From Girardinichthys multiradiatus (Eukaryota > Chordata > Actinopteri > Cyprinodontiformes > Goodeidae), in contig NC_061813.1 in NCBI RefSeq assembly GCF_021462225.1, positions 18,562,442-18,626,441 of the forward strand: a stretch of DNA of 64,000 bases, written 5' to 3'. The translations under genes were made by a program, and so were the position numbers. The stretch's first letter is position 1. The number at the start of each line of letters is the position of its first letter. Of this stretch, positions 12,781-27,865 are shown piece after piece. Under the pieces are notes generated by a model, which was not told the origin of the DNA, did no database searches, and saw only the letters and a list, made by a program, of their open reading frames with translations.

Positions 12781-13279
12781 TAATTATGAATCTGAGAATA
12801 TTATTTGATATTTAATATTAATATAAACAAGTTGATTAAAGATGATTGGAAATCATGACCAAAAAGAGTGATGCAACATTACCATGCAATGTTTATGTTT
12901 GAGAAACAAGGATTATCTTGAATAATCTGGAAATGAAGTTAAGTTAGTCTTGGAACTAACTTAGGCAATAATCCGCAACATCTAGACAACCCTGCACAAT
13001 GCAAGATCAGATAAAATATTATTTTAACAAAAAAATTTTTTAAATAATGATCTGCTGAATAAAACCAACCTCCTGGATGACTAATTCTCAATGGTTTCTA
13101 ATTAACTGCCTTTATTTATTGAAATAATATTTGAAGAAATATTATTAAGGGAGTATTTTGGAAAAGAGCCAAATCTTTCTGGAGAAATGGGGCTTAATGG
13201 TGTTTACTTAGTTATCATATCTAGTAAATGATGTTTAGGGACTATTATTCACTAGCTTGAAAACCAACAACCTTTCTGT
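12781..13279. other. no gene recognised
   Basis: AT-rich sequence with no recognisable feature. Confidence 0.5.
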
Positions 13280-14205
13280 TGAATAGTCTTTAGTAGCACA
13301 TGTTCTCTACCGGTTAGCCGTTAAGCTAACAAAGAAGCTGATAGCTTAGCACCAGAATCAACACATACCTTTAAAATACCAGGGTTAATAAAAGGGTTAA
13401 AATGTATTAGCGCGGACGGCGCGTTATGAGCAATGTTCTGTTTAAAACCACCCTTTAAATAAAGTTTGTCTTAACTTTAAAACATACAAAGAACACGAAC
13501 CGGCACGTGCTGTAGCTAGCCTACTAGCACTAAGATAGCCGGGTTTCACAAAAACAAAACTTCATAGAATGAAAACGTTCAGATTATTTCATCCTAAATG
13601 TTAATCTCTATATTATTCTGCCCAAACACTTAACCTCATGAATTGTGGTGAGGAATGTTGTCCAAGGGGCGAAGCTTGAAGAAACGTCCACGGTCAACAA
13701 GTGGTTAGCTTTCAGCTAACCTCTGCGTTCGCTCTGTGAACAAAAGGGTTAGCTCCGGAGAGCTGGCGGCTCGTCCTGTCCGCTGCGGTCTCTTCCGTCT
13801 TCCTTCAGGCTGGGAGACCGCGTCTTTGCCGGGGCTTCTCTCGAACACCGTTTGCGTCTGCGGGGCCTCAGAGAGACAGTCAGCAATGCTTGTACCTTAA
13901 TTATCCCCGTTCATGAATGAAAATATCGGATACAGATACAGTATTTCATTCTACTTAACTTTGCATATGATCGATGATCGTATGGCTTCCTTGGATCCAG
14001 TTGAATTTATGTCTTTTTGCCAGCAAAAGACATCAGCGCGCTTTATTTCCCTCCTATCCCGATGGTCATTGGTGTGGAAGAGAAAGACTTGTGGGAAGGT
14101 GGGGGGTTTTATGCGGGCAGTGGCATCATGGGAAGTCCTCTGCTACCCCCTTCCCCCTTCTGAAGTTGTGCCAAAAGTCTGTTAAATGCAATTTATTTTG
14201 AAAGT
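13280..14205. repeat. GC- and CpG-richer segment, possibly LTR-derived
   Basis: This block is much richer in GC and CpG than its surroundings (for example gcgcggacggcgcg near 13411, gagaccgcgtc near 13814). It contains several copies of the word gttagct/agctaac. Read on the minus strand, the right part has a TATA-like CATAAAA (rc of 14109-14115) and the left part has AATAAA-like signals, so an LTR is possible. The 90-codon open frame at 13913-14185 resembles no family I know. A host CpG island or promoter is an alternative. Confidence 0.25.
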
Positions 14206-14384
14206 TTCAGAAATGTCCGTACCGGAGTTTAATGTTGAAATCCATGGCTGTAGGTCCCAACACAAAGCTACAACAGAACTTTTTAGATCTGAGAACATTC
14301 ATGTATTAGATGGGCTATTAAATGGCTATTCTGAAGTCCAGCTGAGAATCAGATACAAATTTTGAAACTTAATGTTAACAAATA

Positions 14385-14515
14385 CAAAAGCACTGAATCT
14401 GACTGAGCTTGAGCTATTATTAGAAAAAAAAAATGGTCAAAAATTTAGTGTCAAGATGCATCAACTGTTAAAGTCATACCCTGAAGGACTTGCAAAATTG
14501 TAATTCCAGCTTAGG
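14385..14515 (+). mobile_element. fragment of Tc1-like transposase 3' end
   Basis: The stretch gaatctgactgagcttgagc (about 14394) and the following sequence to gaaggacttgcaaaattgta (about 14502) match the C-terminal part of the same Tc1 family as 11850-12780 and 36326-37179. It lies on the same strand as the relic at 11850, which lacks exactly this end, so the two may be pieces of one copy separated by about 1.6 kb of later insertion. Confidence 0.7.
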
Positions 14516-15045
14516 GTGATTTAACAAATTATTGTCTTTAAGCACATTCAGAAACTATCCACTCTACCTACGTAGTTCAAGAATAATTATGTCATTTCTT
14601 TGTTAAGTTTATTTGATAGTCATTTGTGACCATTAAAGCCACAATTAGACTGACAGAGCTAAATAATTTGTACTGTTAGTTTTGTGTGATACCATTGGAA
14701 CATTCTGGGTTCATAAAATATTTGCAAGTTATGTGTTTAATGTTCAAATACTTGTTGGCTCTTTCTATATTTTCTTTCAAGTTGGAAATTCTGATTTTCC
14801 ATTTGTCTCTGAATGCACCATCATTATAAATAAAGTTCTTCCACTATAGACATTGTTAAACTGCTGCCCAACTTTAGTCTCTGAAATGTCAAAAAAACAT
14901 AACCTTGGAGGAGTAAATAAAAGTTAATTCAATAGTTTACTGAGCCGAGTGGCAACGTAGGAATTTAGTGATTTTATTAAAAATTTCAGTCTGAATTTGC
15001 AAAAACAAAGTATAGATTCTAAATATCCACAGTGGGCTGGGGCTG
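14516..15045. other. no gene recognised
   Basis: AT-rich sequence without recognisable content. Confidence 0.5.
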
Positions 15046-16330
15046 TTGGGATTATGATTATTGATTAATTAATATTTATCAAGAATTATAATTAAAAATC
15101 ATAATTTGAGAAAATTAATTTCTTAACCAAAAATCCTAATTTACGAATCGAAACCAGAGATGTCCTCTGGTGTTGTAATTGTGGCTCAAAGCCCTTGATA
15201 ATTACAATTATTAAATTCTCAGTAATACTTGATAACTATTATTAGATGTCACTGTTTAATCAGCTGTTTCTGCCAAAACGTGGGGAACTTTAACTTTATT
15301 TTGACTGACAAATCACTCTTACACAAAATAAACATAAATGCCTTCTCTTTATCTACGTGACATTTATTAAATCAACAGCCCTGATACAAAAATTACAAAA
15401 GAAATATGGTTGAGCGAAGCTCGGGGAGGCCACTCCCCACAGTGTAGCTCAGCAGGACACAGGCAGTCATAAAACTTCCTCCAAGCAAAGTTGTAAACCC
15501 AAGAGGACAAAGAACAATAAAAATGTTGGCGGCAAACAGTAAAATATGAAGTTGAAAACAAAAAAAATGGTTGATTTTCACCGTAAGGTTATTATAGCAG
15601 TTCAGTTCTGCAGCGCAGCTGCGCTCAGGTGTCCAGACAGTAAAAACACAACTTGTGAGACTCGGCGGCCTCAGAAATTAACAGCAATCACAGTTTCAAT
15701 AAAATGTTGCATGCACATACAATTTAGAACACATTAGACTATAAGTGGCGACTCTAAATCGCACTAAAACCGACTCTTTCCTGCCCACGCTATTTCTAAT
15801 AAAGAAATAAAAATAAAAGGATGGATTTTACTTGATGTTGTCTCCTCTGAGCAGAGGGAGAGAGAGAAGGGGGTGAAGAGTTGCACGCGTCCATGCATAC
15901 TCAGCAAAGCAGTCCATTTTTTGTCCTTGTGGCCTCCTTGGCAGAAAGGTGAAAAATATGACGGACCATCACTAGTCGACTGGAACAAAAAAAACAAGGA
16001 GGAAAAATTGTGTCTCCTTGAAAACTCTGCGGTTTTTTTGGTTACGTGTTAAACCCACGTCTTCGATCGGTAAAGTTGAAAACTTACAAGCCTTCTTATT
16101 CCTGTAAGCTTAATTCGCTTAGTTTTTCCGTTGGCCAATGGGGAGAATGAATGAAAGTCCACGTGGGATTTCTTCTCCAGAGTGATGCTCCAGTTGTGTG
16201 ATAACCACATCTCGGTCCCAAGCTGAAAGCAATGGTGGGCCGTCTCATACTCTGTTATAGAGTTGGCTGTGGCATCCGAGCTGCGATGCCCCCATCCTAT
16301 CAGCTGCAGTGGCCGCTGGGATTTGTAGTA
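15046..16330 (-). repeat. LTR-like dispersed repeat, diverged copy B
   Basis: The left 330 bases match copies A and C closely (gattattgattaattaatat, tttcttaaccaaaaatc, acgaatcgaaaccagagatg). The middle is different, and the right part shares only landmarks: acgcgtcc at about 15885, agtcgactg at about 15973, and a pair of caaggagga/tctccttg words. The right end holds gagctgcgatg (about 16280), as in A and C. Conserved ends with a variable middle fit an LTR subfamily. On the minus strand a TATAA-type box (rc of ttata at 16255-16259) is present. The exact right boundary is uncertain. Confidence 0.5.
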
Positions 16331-18199
16331 GCGGACTGTCCTGGGATACAAAATGGCCGATGATGCCATAAGGGCTGGTGGCGCCCAGAAACGTGCAAAT
16401 GGTCCAACATTTAGCAAACAACAGGGTGTAATGTTTGATGCTGTCATCTAACAATACATATGTCTTAGATGAATCCCAGCTAGGGCCTTTCTGTTGTGTT
16501 TCGTGAAAAATGCATGTTATTGTATTTGGTCATTCTAAATGGGTCTAAACTGTTCTAAAATGGAGAGAAAAAAAAATCATCTCGTGACCTTTGATGTTGG
16601 TCCTTGTTTGATGGCCTGAGTGACCTTTTCAGGGATTGTTCTATTGGAATCAGCTATAGCTCCAGTTTCATCAACGCTACACCTGAACCCTGAATAGCAT
16701 AAGACTGGAACACAAAAAGATTGGGTTATTCTTGGGTACGGTCTTCTATTTTACTCTGTTTTTTAATGTTGCCTCTGAGACATCTTGTTTACTCATTTAG
16801 AGTAAAACAATATATTTTGCTGTATTTCTGCTTTCTGTGTGCAGCAGCTCCTTTGTTGGATGTGTTCGGTATTTTACAGCCAAAAATACACAGTTTCACG
16901 TATGCACACAGTAAGCATATGCATAATTGAAGCACACACACCAGCTTTTACTCACAGCACACTCAGATACACATATACTCACTCTACGTGTTGACCTGTG
17001 AGTCACTGCTGCCACAATTGATTTCCTTCTCTAAGAGTGACCCCAGTCGCCACAGCGATAGAGTGGCCGATATTTCAGCAGTCCTGCTGTGTCTCTCTCT
17101 CTCTCTCTCTATCAAGCCTCATGGCCTTTCTCTCTTTGTGTTCTTTTTAAACCCCTCTTTTTGCTTATTTTTTTATGTTTTTTAGTTTTTATTTCGCTAT
17201 GTCCCTTTCAGCCACAGTCACATGATAACATAAATGTGACAACATAATTTTCTTTCCAAATGTTTAGTCAGAAAAAAAAACCAGAGTCAAAGTTCAGAGA
17301 AACAGGAAAATACAATAATGAAGCTTGAAGAGTGTGTTTGCCAGCTTGTCATGTTTTTTGCTAAATATATTTTCACATCCAGAATGTCTATTTTTTATCA
17401 TCTCCTTTTCAGAGCAAATAACATCTGACACTACAGCTATGTTAGATATAGTTTTTTTAAATCCCCAAAGAGGAAACCAAAGTGAAGATTAGAGTCTCAT
17501 TTAATTTGCCATCTTTGATAATATTATTTTTGGACTGAATCAGTCTTTTTCAGCAATTATTTATTTACATATTTTGACTTTAATATATTTTTTGTACAAT
17601 AGTATTTTTATATTGATACCTTCACCTTTACCCCATGATAAAATTGTCATCTTGCTTTGTTAACAAGATGCTAATTTTCAGCTTTAGTCAGCGGTGACAC
17701 TCCTTACACTTAACACCCCTGGGAGCTGTCAAACATCATCACAATTTGTAATACATATACAAATCTGTTTTTACTTCTTCATTTTCATTCTCTGAGGTTA
17801 TAAATTACAAATATTAAACAAGAATTACAGTAGATCTAAAAGGATACAAGCACTGTTAAGGTGGTAGGTTTTGTGATTTTATAAATGAAACAAAAATGAA
17901 TAATTTCTGAACTTCTTCCTCTTTTAATGTGACCTATAACTTTTACAACTCAGCTGAAAAGGAAGAGTAATTCTTTTAGGAGAAAAATTAATAATTAAAA
18001 TAGTGTGGCTGCACAGGCCCTGTGACTGGGGATGTTGCTGTGTTCATAAGTAACCAAGACGTTCAAACTCAAATATGAGTTAATATATACTCGGCATAAA
18101 TTAAATACAGTACACATCAACCCCCAAAAAAGTTAAGATGAATATGATTTCCAAACATTTTTTAGTCCCAACCTACAGCAAAAGCCATGGTCAGCAGAC
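16331..18199. other. no gene recognised; (TC)n at 17091-17110
   Basis: A 20-bp TC microsatellite and otherwise AT-rich DNA. Open frames of 60-70 codons at 16721-17185 have no domain content. Confidence 0.5.
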
Positions 18200-18535
18200 A
18201 GCCTCCAAAGCAGGAATCTCACTGTCAAAAGGTCCCAGTCAGGAACAGGGTACAAAATAATTTTTCAGGCAATGGCTATTTCATAAACCACAACAAATAC
18301 AGTTATCAGCAATTGCGGAAAATGTGGCGCAAAAGTGATATACCAATAACTGCTGCTAATGGATGGAAAGACAAGAAGAAATCTGGTCAGAAAGGCTTCC
18401 TTTTCCAAGAGGCCTACAGAAACTGTAACAAAGCTGTGGGGATTTATTACAATTACTGGCTTTATAGTACATCTGACAACAATCTCATGTATTCCCCATA
18501 TGTCCAGGTCAGCAAAATATTTTGTCAAGGATCAC
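18200..18535 (+). mobile_element. Tc1-like transposase relic (N-terminal half)
   Basis: A plus-strand remnant of the DNA-binding half of a Tc1-like transposase. Characteristic stretches are ctcactgtcaaaaggtccca (about 18219), gatggaaagacaagaagaaa (about 18361) and tgacaacaatctcatgtatt (about 18474), all with indels relative to the family pattern. Neither a catalytic domain nor terminal repeats follow. The 118-codon open frame at 18187-18543 overlaps it but changes frame relative to the family, so it is not a working gene. Confidence 0.55.
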
Positions 18536-20890
18536 CAACATAATTAGTATTATCTGATGCTGGGCATAACAGTTATTGATGGGCATAGCAATTTAAACAT
18601 TTTACCAGCATGATTCTAAATAATCAAGATGTTGTTTTAACCTCTGTAGGCTGACGGTTTCCAGATAAACCTACCAGACCTATAGTTTCCTGGTCTGCAT
18701 TTGCAGTTCATTTAGCTGAGTTTGAAACAACATTCATTTGTCATGGCCCCAGAAACCGCTTCATCTCAAGAAAAGTATACCTTCTTGACTAAAATAGCTA
18801 TTAACTTCATGACTCAACCTCACATAAACTAATGAATATGCTCAAATACCCACCTGCAGAGAAAGGTAACACTGCTGGCCTCAGGGACTCTGTCTATCCT
18901 TAGGGAGGTTGAGCTCCTCAGGGAGTCACTGCAACACCACTGTCCCCATGGCGATATGCAAATCCCCCATGTGATATTTCCCAGCATGCAGAGCTGTAAA
19001 ACCCCTAAAGACTTGTTCTGTTTTGAACGTTTACCTTTTTCTGTTGGCTGAATTTTACTTTAGACTTCACACATTTTGACAAAGCTAACTCAAGTAGCAT
19101 TAAATCCATAGTCATAAATGTAGCAACCCCATATTTCTTATAGTCTTAGCGAGACAACTGAACCCATCTGAGGAGCAAGGGCTTTGCAAATAAAACAATG
19201 TGAGTTTTGTATTTTGTATTTGAAAACCTTTTTGCTAATTAAACAATCATCGTAACACAGGTATTTATCATGGTTTTTAAATGCAGTTTGTTATCACAAG
19301 CTTTCTATTAATGTTGAGCTAACTACATTTATCATTCTAAAGGATAACATCATAATATTTGTTGTGAAAGAAATGTTGATTTCCATACAAACAGATACTA
19401 CTGCAGTCGCTTGTTATTTTCTACAATCTGTCATTTAAAACCAAAACACATCCAAATATGGTCAAAAGTAACAGTCAGTAGTTTGACAGCCTGCAGTGCA
19501 GCCAATTAAAGCAGCCAGCCATGCAGGAATCAGTGGTCTTGCACAATGTGACACAGCTGAGTTTGTTGCCGTGCAAGGTTTCTTTCCCATGTGTAAAAGG
19601 CCGTGATGAATTCTCAGTCAGTGTACTTGCTGTCAGAGATGTGGGGATTTGCATCACACCTTTAGCGTTTTAAATGGGTGCAAATATAATAATAGAAAAA
19701 AATGAAATAAATGAAATAAGTAAATCAGGTCTCATGAAATGAAATGACAGGCAGGTTTAAACAGCGGGTGAGTGTGTGTGTTTCTTGCCACTAGCGTCAA
19801 CATTAAACACCATCAGATTGAAGCCACCCTCCAGGGTAGCATCACTCAGCCAGGTATGCCAGTGTGTATGTGTGTGTGTTTCACTTGGTGAAACCTAAGT
19901 CTTTTATCTACTTTTCCATTTCTTCGTTTTTTTTTTTTGTTTATCTTCAAATTTATTTATATATTTCTGGTGAAATGGTGTACAGAACACACACGCAAGC
20001 TCTCACACACACATTGATCTATCAATGTATTGATGTATGAGTGGATGTCAGTTTTTTTTTTTTTTTTTTTCATTTTCCATCTCCCCCAATATTTTAATTA
20101 TTTTTTCTCAGTATAATCTCCTGCAGAGCTTTTTACACTTGAGTTACCTTGAGTGCTGTTTTTCTTTGGCAGAAGCAGTCAAACGCTGAAAGTTAGTTAG
20201 GGAAAAAAAGATGCTTTGACAGAATATCCTGATTGTCATAGGGGAAAGGTAGGAACTTATTTCACACACAGGCAGTATCCCTCAGTGCAACTGTTCTTAC
20301 TCAAACTCAAAACTTTTTCTTGTTTACAGAAGTAATAAGATATTCAGGTTTCAAGGGAGTGAAAGTTCATAATTTTTATTTAAAGGCTTTTCTATATGGC
20401 AGACCTTGTTTTTCATTGTCCAGCTGTTTTACTGGCAGTCACTGATCTTGTTCCTTACTATTTTTTCCTTTACAGTAGTCCTATAGACATACTACTTACC
20501 TCCATCTATGTGCCTGCACTCTGTTTATTTCTCTCCTTACCTCTCTCAGGACAGAAGGAGGATATGTCTCTTTTTCTCCATATTGACTTTCCCAGGTCAG
20601 GCTCCTCTTTTCCTATTAGGCCAAGCTAACTGATCAATACCTGGGCCCGGTGGGCTGCCATATGGACATGCAGGCACACACAGCGGGCTGTCTCCTGGTC
20701 AACCACTATGCTCATTTACAAACAAACATATACAGCATACATAGCTACTTATTCATTTAATTATAAACATTTGATGTAAAAAGCAATCAGCATGCACTGA
20801 TCAGAGATCACGTTGCCAGTTTCCCATCACTGATTTTAGATGACTTTTGCTGCTTGAATCACAAAAAATTAACTGTATTTAAAAGGTTTT
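18536..20890. other. no gene recognised
   Basis: At about 18870-19000 there is a mixed-composition block with a POU-type octamer (atgcaaat at 18957-18964). A T19 run lies at 20052-20070. The 77-codon frame at 20396-20629 has no recognisable domain. Confidence 0.45.
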
Positions 20891-21250
20891 TGGGGCTGCA
20901 AAGGTGACGCAGCTGGTAGAACTGTTGCCTTGGAGCAAGAAGGTCCTGGGTTCAACTCCTTGTTGGGTGTCTTTCTGCATGGAGTTCGCATGTTCTCCCC
21001 ATACGTGCGTGGGTTCTCACCGGGTACTCTGGCTTCGTCCCACAGTCGAAAAACATAACTGTTAGGTAAACTGTTCTCTCTACATTGCCCTTAGGTGTGA
21101 ATGAGTGTGTGCATGCTTGTTTGTCCTGTATGTCTCTGTGTTGCCCTGCGATGGATTGGCGACCTATCCAGGGTGAAACCCCTGCCTCTCGCCCATAGAC
21201 TGCTGGAGATAGGCACCAGCTTCCCTGTGACCCACTATGGAAGAAGCAGT
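20891..21250 (+). repeat. tRNA-derived SINE, essentially full length
   Basis: The head (20897-20962) is a tRNA relative with A box gacgcagctggtagaact and B box gggttcaactcc at normal spacing, the internal promoter for RNA polymerase III. The body includes ggagttcgcatgttctcccc (about 20981), gggttctcaccgggtactct (about 21011) and ctgcgatggattggcgacct (about 21147). The tail reads ctgctggagataggcaccag (about 21201). This is the very common fish SINE pattern (V-SINE/HAmo-like, with a LINE-like tail). It is only mildly diverged. Confidence 0.88.
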
Positions 21251-23217
<1,967 letters not shown>

Positions 23218-26200
23218 AAGTCCTCAGTCACATTCATTCATCCTGCTCTGTTTGTCCACAAGCTAATCGTAACAAAGCTTATTGCTCTAAATAGGAATCC
23301 TGTGTTCATTTGTTGGTTTGACACTGTGCCATTTGTTTGGTGAAAATACTTATTGTATGTAACAACATTGTAGGTTCTATGGACTCATTTATTACGTGCA
23401 TAATCAATAAATTTGCATTTTGACATTTTGCAGACAGAAATGGCTGTAATTTGCATTTTACTTGCTAAAATAAATATTTTTGAATTTACATGAATAATTT
23501 TCATTGATACAAAAACACAAAAAAAGCATTTTAAGAGCACCTACTTGATTATTTTTTTATGTAGTCCCATTTGAAAACATATTGATTGGATGGCTGTGCA
23601 TCTCAACTGTATCTAGTACAGAAATAATTCTGAACACATGAATGAGTCTTAGTCCCATAAGGTCAAAAACATTGAGTAAATCTCTTGATTTCACATTTTA
23701 AATATTTTTTTGATGTAGTCTCTTCTAATTTCAGCCCATTGTTCTCTTAAATTCGTTTTGCTTTATACATACTTTAAAGTTATGAGAAATAAAAGTTTTT
23801 AATACCTAAACATTTTTAGCAAACTCTTTTTGTTTTAAAATTTCAAAAAACATGAGAAAAAAAAACAAGTTTCCAATTATGCAGTAAAATATATTGTCCT
23901 TCATTTGTGAAACAGTATAAGTTGAATATATCAGCTTTCTTTTGAACTGTTTAATTAGCCACCCATTCTTTAAACATTATCACTCAGCTCAGTAATAGCT
24001 CAAAAAGTGGCACTGTGATACTGAGGCAAGATGGAAAAAAATTATCAAGTGGATTAGGAGCGGAGAACACATTCTCTCATTCTCTTATAGATACTAAAAC
24101 AGACTTATCATTTAAAGTCAGTTTTTACACATTATCCTCTGTGACTTATACTACATTTGACTGAAAAGGCTTTTTTTTCTCAAGTAAAAGATTTAACTCT
24201 CAGAGCTCTCTATCTCCTCACATGTCACTTTTGTCAAATGTTGCCATTCCTTCTCTGCTTGGCGAGAAAGTGTAGACGGGCTTGATCAAATGTAAGTTTA
24301 ACAGTTTTAATCTGCACAAAGTTTCAGCAGAATAGCTCATCTCATGAGACTGGTAAATATGAAATTATGTGCATACGTCTGTATGTGTGCGTGTGAGCAT
24401 GCCTTTATACATGCTTGTGTGTTTTTCTCCACATAGTAGTAGAAGATCCGTTTTTTCTCCCTCTCCTTCCATCTTGGGTGTGTGACAGCTGTCACTAGTG
24501 AATCAGAAAGGTGTCTTGGGCAGAGCTAACAAATTGTCACTGTTGGGAAACACACAAACACACACAGACACATATCAATATGTAGCTGCAGATGACTAGC
24601 ACAGATTTCATCAGGCTCTTTGCTGGTTTCAAATAAAAATTTATTTAACCCTAATGCACACAATGTACACTATTCTCACATTGTTTGTCATTTAGCGATA
24701 TAAAAGTATTGGATAAATAGGTTCAACCAACAATGTGCTTTCAGGGTTTGTGTCCTGTTTATGTTCCAAAAGATAGGCCATGCAAGCTATAGTCTACACA
24801 CTCATGCCACTTCTTTTTATTTTCTTTTGAGAATCTTTTATGCACGTTTGATGGGAACTAGACTTTGACACTCAAACTCCAGTTACATTTAACACCCAAA
24901 ATTCTGAGAGTAGATACACACTATTAAGAGAACATTATAGTATAAAATGTATATACTTGAGTTGGTAAATACCGGTAGGTATTTCTGTTTGTAGTATTAA
25001 TATTGTTCTATATTCCTTTGGGTGGTTTCCTCCACTTCTTTGCTGCTTTTTTGTGTTATAGTACTGGTTTTGTGTTCCAGGATATGAGTCAGAAGAACTT
25101 AATCTTTAAGCTGGAAAACAACGACATGGTGATCTCTTACCTGGAGATTTAGGTCAAACAGAATTTATAGCCAAAGCAAACTGTAATTGGCACTTTTTTT
25201 TTCTTTTTCTTCTTTTTGAGCACAAAATAAATAGTAAGAGCTTTATATGTTCAAAATTTGATTAGCATTCATTATTTATGCCATTCAATATTTAGCCCAC
25301 CTATATAAATATAAATTATAAATAAATACATAAATAAAACCAAAACTCTCTTATCTCAACAGAATTTTTCACTGTTACTCCAAGACTGCCCACACTAGTA
25401 AATACCTAATTTAGGACACTGTTTTTGGAGCATGATTCTTGTTTAGAAGCCCGCCTGAGAAGTGGCAAAGTCTTTTTTATGATATTGGTTTGGCAGCTGT
25501 GCTACGGGCACTTCATGTGCAGCCAGATTTAACAGGAAACCGTGGCGTGTGTGATGAATTACCAGCATATCTCACAGCCCTGGGTAACAAACATGGCATC
25601 TCCGGCTAGGATTAAAAGGGAGAGTTTTTTTACGGCCTTCCCACACCTCCTTACAGGGTGTCACTAAATTATACCCACTGCTGTTTTACTGTCTTCTGTG
25701 GCTTCTGGATAAAGCACACGCTAACTCACACTCACAGGCCTGCAGAAATGAACATCCACAGTAATATGTGTTTGTGGTAAACCCAAGGTTGTTAGTTGTT
25801 TATATGCATGTTGTTTGGTTAGCGTTTATCTATGCTGCATGTGAGCTGACTCATTTGTACTGTTGCTAATTGGCAGCCTGTGTAATTACAGAGCCTTAGA
25901 GCAGCAATTAAAGCATGCCGAGGTTGTTCTCTTAATGATATAGCAAGTGTTGTTTGTTTTTTCGTTTTGCTTGTGTTTTTGTTTGGATCTGCTTTTAAAC
26001 TGCACAAGCAGTCTCATATAAACCCAAACAACCTTGTCACATTGAATCCCCACAACGTTTTCTTTTAAATATTATTTGGCAAGATGGGAATGCACTTTTT
26101 ATGACCTTGGTAGGTTTATAAAATCTTGAAGGCATCAAGATATATTAAAGAGTTATAGAAGATTAAAAATGTGAGGAATGCACATGAACTTTGATTATAA

Positions 26201-26649
26201 TTATTCTTTTTTTTTTTATTGCCAACTGTTATATATGTTTGCTTTTTTTTTCTCTTTAGCAATGAGATATTAAATTATATTGTTGATAGTTTGTGTATAT
26301 ATACTGGTTAAAAGTTTAAAAGTTACTGGATTATACAAAGAAACATATTATAAACGAGAGAGAGACATCTCTGAGTTTTCTTAAGTTTCGACCGACACTA
26401 ATTTGGGCCGATTCTTATTTCTCTTTAAGAACTACTGTATAACAAAATATAAGAGCAGTCTTCATGCTATGAAAAGTGAATGATTATTTATTTTAAGATG
26501 CATGAGAGAAGAATTCATTTTAAACAGGGTTTTACTATTTGTAAAAGTGAGATAAAAGGATTGTGGAATTGACATCTTAAACAGTCTTTAGCATCCTATA
26601 TTAGCAACTATTGCAGTTAGCATTACAAAAACAGCGGCCTTTGTTTCTA
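23218..26649. other. no gene recognised
   Basis: AT-rich DNA. Two blocks look less random: 25410-25620 and 25850-25960 (the latter with gtaattacagagcc and gcaattaaagcatgcc), which have the look of conserved regulatory DNA. Nothing coding can be supported. Confidence 0.45.
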
Positions 26650-27230
26650 TTCCTTTGTAACTGTGGATCCTTGCGTGTTTGAGTCTTGGGTTTCTTTCAT
26701 GTCTCTGTTTTTTTTTTCATTCGCATGTTGTTTATGTAATCTTTTTTGTTGCCATTTTAGTTCATTCCTTGTGTAGTATTTTCTTAGTCCATTCTCATGT
26801 ACCTGGTTCACTTAGAATGATTTCTGTTAGATCTCTGTCAGATTTTTCTACTGGGTTTTCTTTGCGTCTCAGTTATGCTCCTCTGTGTTAATTAGTCTTC
26901 CTCCCCCAGCTCCTCTGCCTTCCTTTTGCCTCAGCAGTGCCATATTTTCACATGATTGCTCTCACCTGCACTCTTTCTCCACACTTCCCTTGGTATAAAA
27001 GATACCTGGTTTTCATTACTTGCTGGTTTCATCCAATGGATTTCTTTATGCTCTGTTGCTCCGTTCCTGCCTCCTACAGTGTTCCACTGTTTGTATGCCC
27101 ATGCTGTTTTGCCTCGTTCTCCTTGTGTTTCCCATCTGTACGTTTTCCTGTTTTATTATTGAAGTACTCTGGTGACAGTTTATAAGCACTTGATCCTTTG
27201 CTTACAGCCTAACATGACAAGGTCCATACC
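26650..27230 (+). repeat. LTR-like segment, plus strand
   Basis: T- and C-rich sequence whose order resembles a solo LTR: a promoter-like ggtataaaag at 26992-27001, then ctgcctcct and ccatctgtac stretches, then a weak polyadenylation-like tattattgaag at about 27156. The segment at 29350-29950 has a parallel layout. There is no protein content. The borders and the relationship are inferred by eye. Confidence 0.3.
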
Positions 27231-27865
27231 TTAACTGTGTGGTTAAAAAAATCATCCTACATTTATAAATCCAACATATTCTTGGATGTACAGATGTAGC
27301 AGACTGAAAAGAATAAACCAGAACAACACTGCCAGTGTTGGAAATAAGCAAGAGGCTGTTGCACCTGCAGAGTAAACCAATATTTACTCTGTTGTAACAA
27401 CATGAAGGTTATTGTTAAGAAATTACCAAACTGCAAGCCAATCTAAACTCTTCAAGCTGATTTTTAGAACAAAGAGGAAGGAAGGTAAAGCTGGGCACAA
27501 CATAAATGAAAGCAGAAAACATGGAGAAGGGAGAAGCACATGAAGGGAAGGGGAGACGAGGACAAAGAAGTTGAAGAAGAGAGTTGAGAACTAAAATGCC
27601 TAGACTCAAGCTGTTAGAAAGTGGCAGAACCAGAACAGTTCTGTGAGGTAAATATATTACTGCTGTTAGTGACTAATTTATTTACCAAGTTCCAAAGCAA
27701 TAGACAAAACTGTCTAAACTGGGTTAAAGAAAAGAAGCAGACTGTATTTTTGGCTTGCCTACTTTTAATTCTCTTGTGTGAGATGATTCATTTATCATTT
27801 CAAAGACAGCTAGGATTTGAACCTCAATATTAAAGACTTGTAAAGCAAGTTTTAAGCATTTGTAA
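27231..27865. other. no gene recognised
   Basis: No recognisable feature. Confidence 0.5.
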
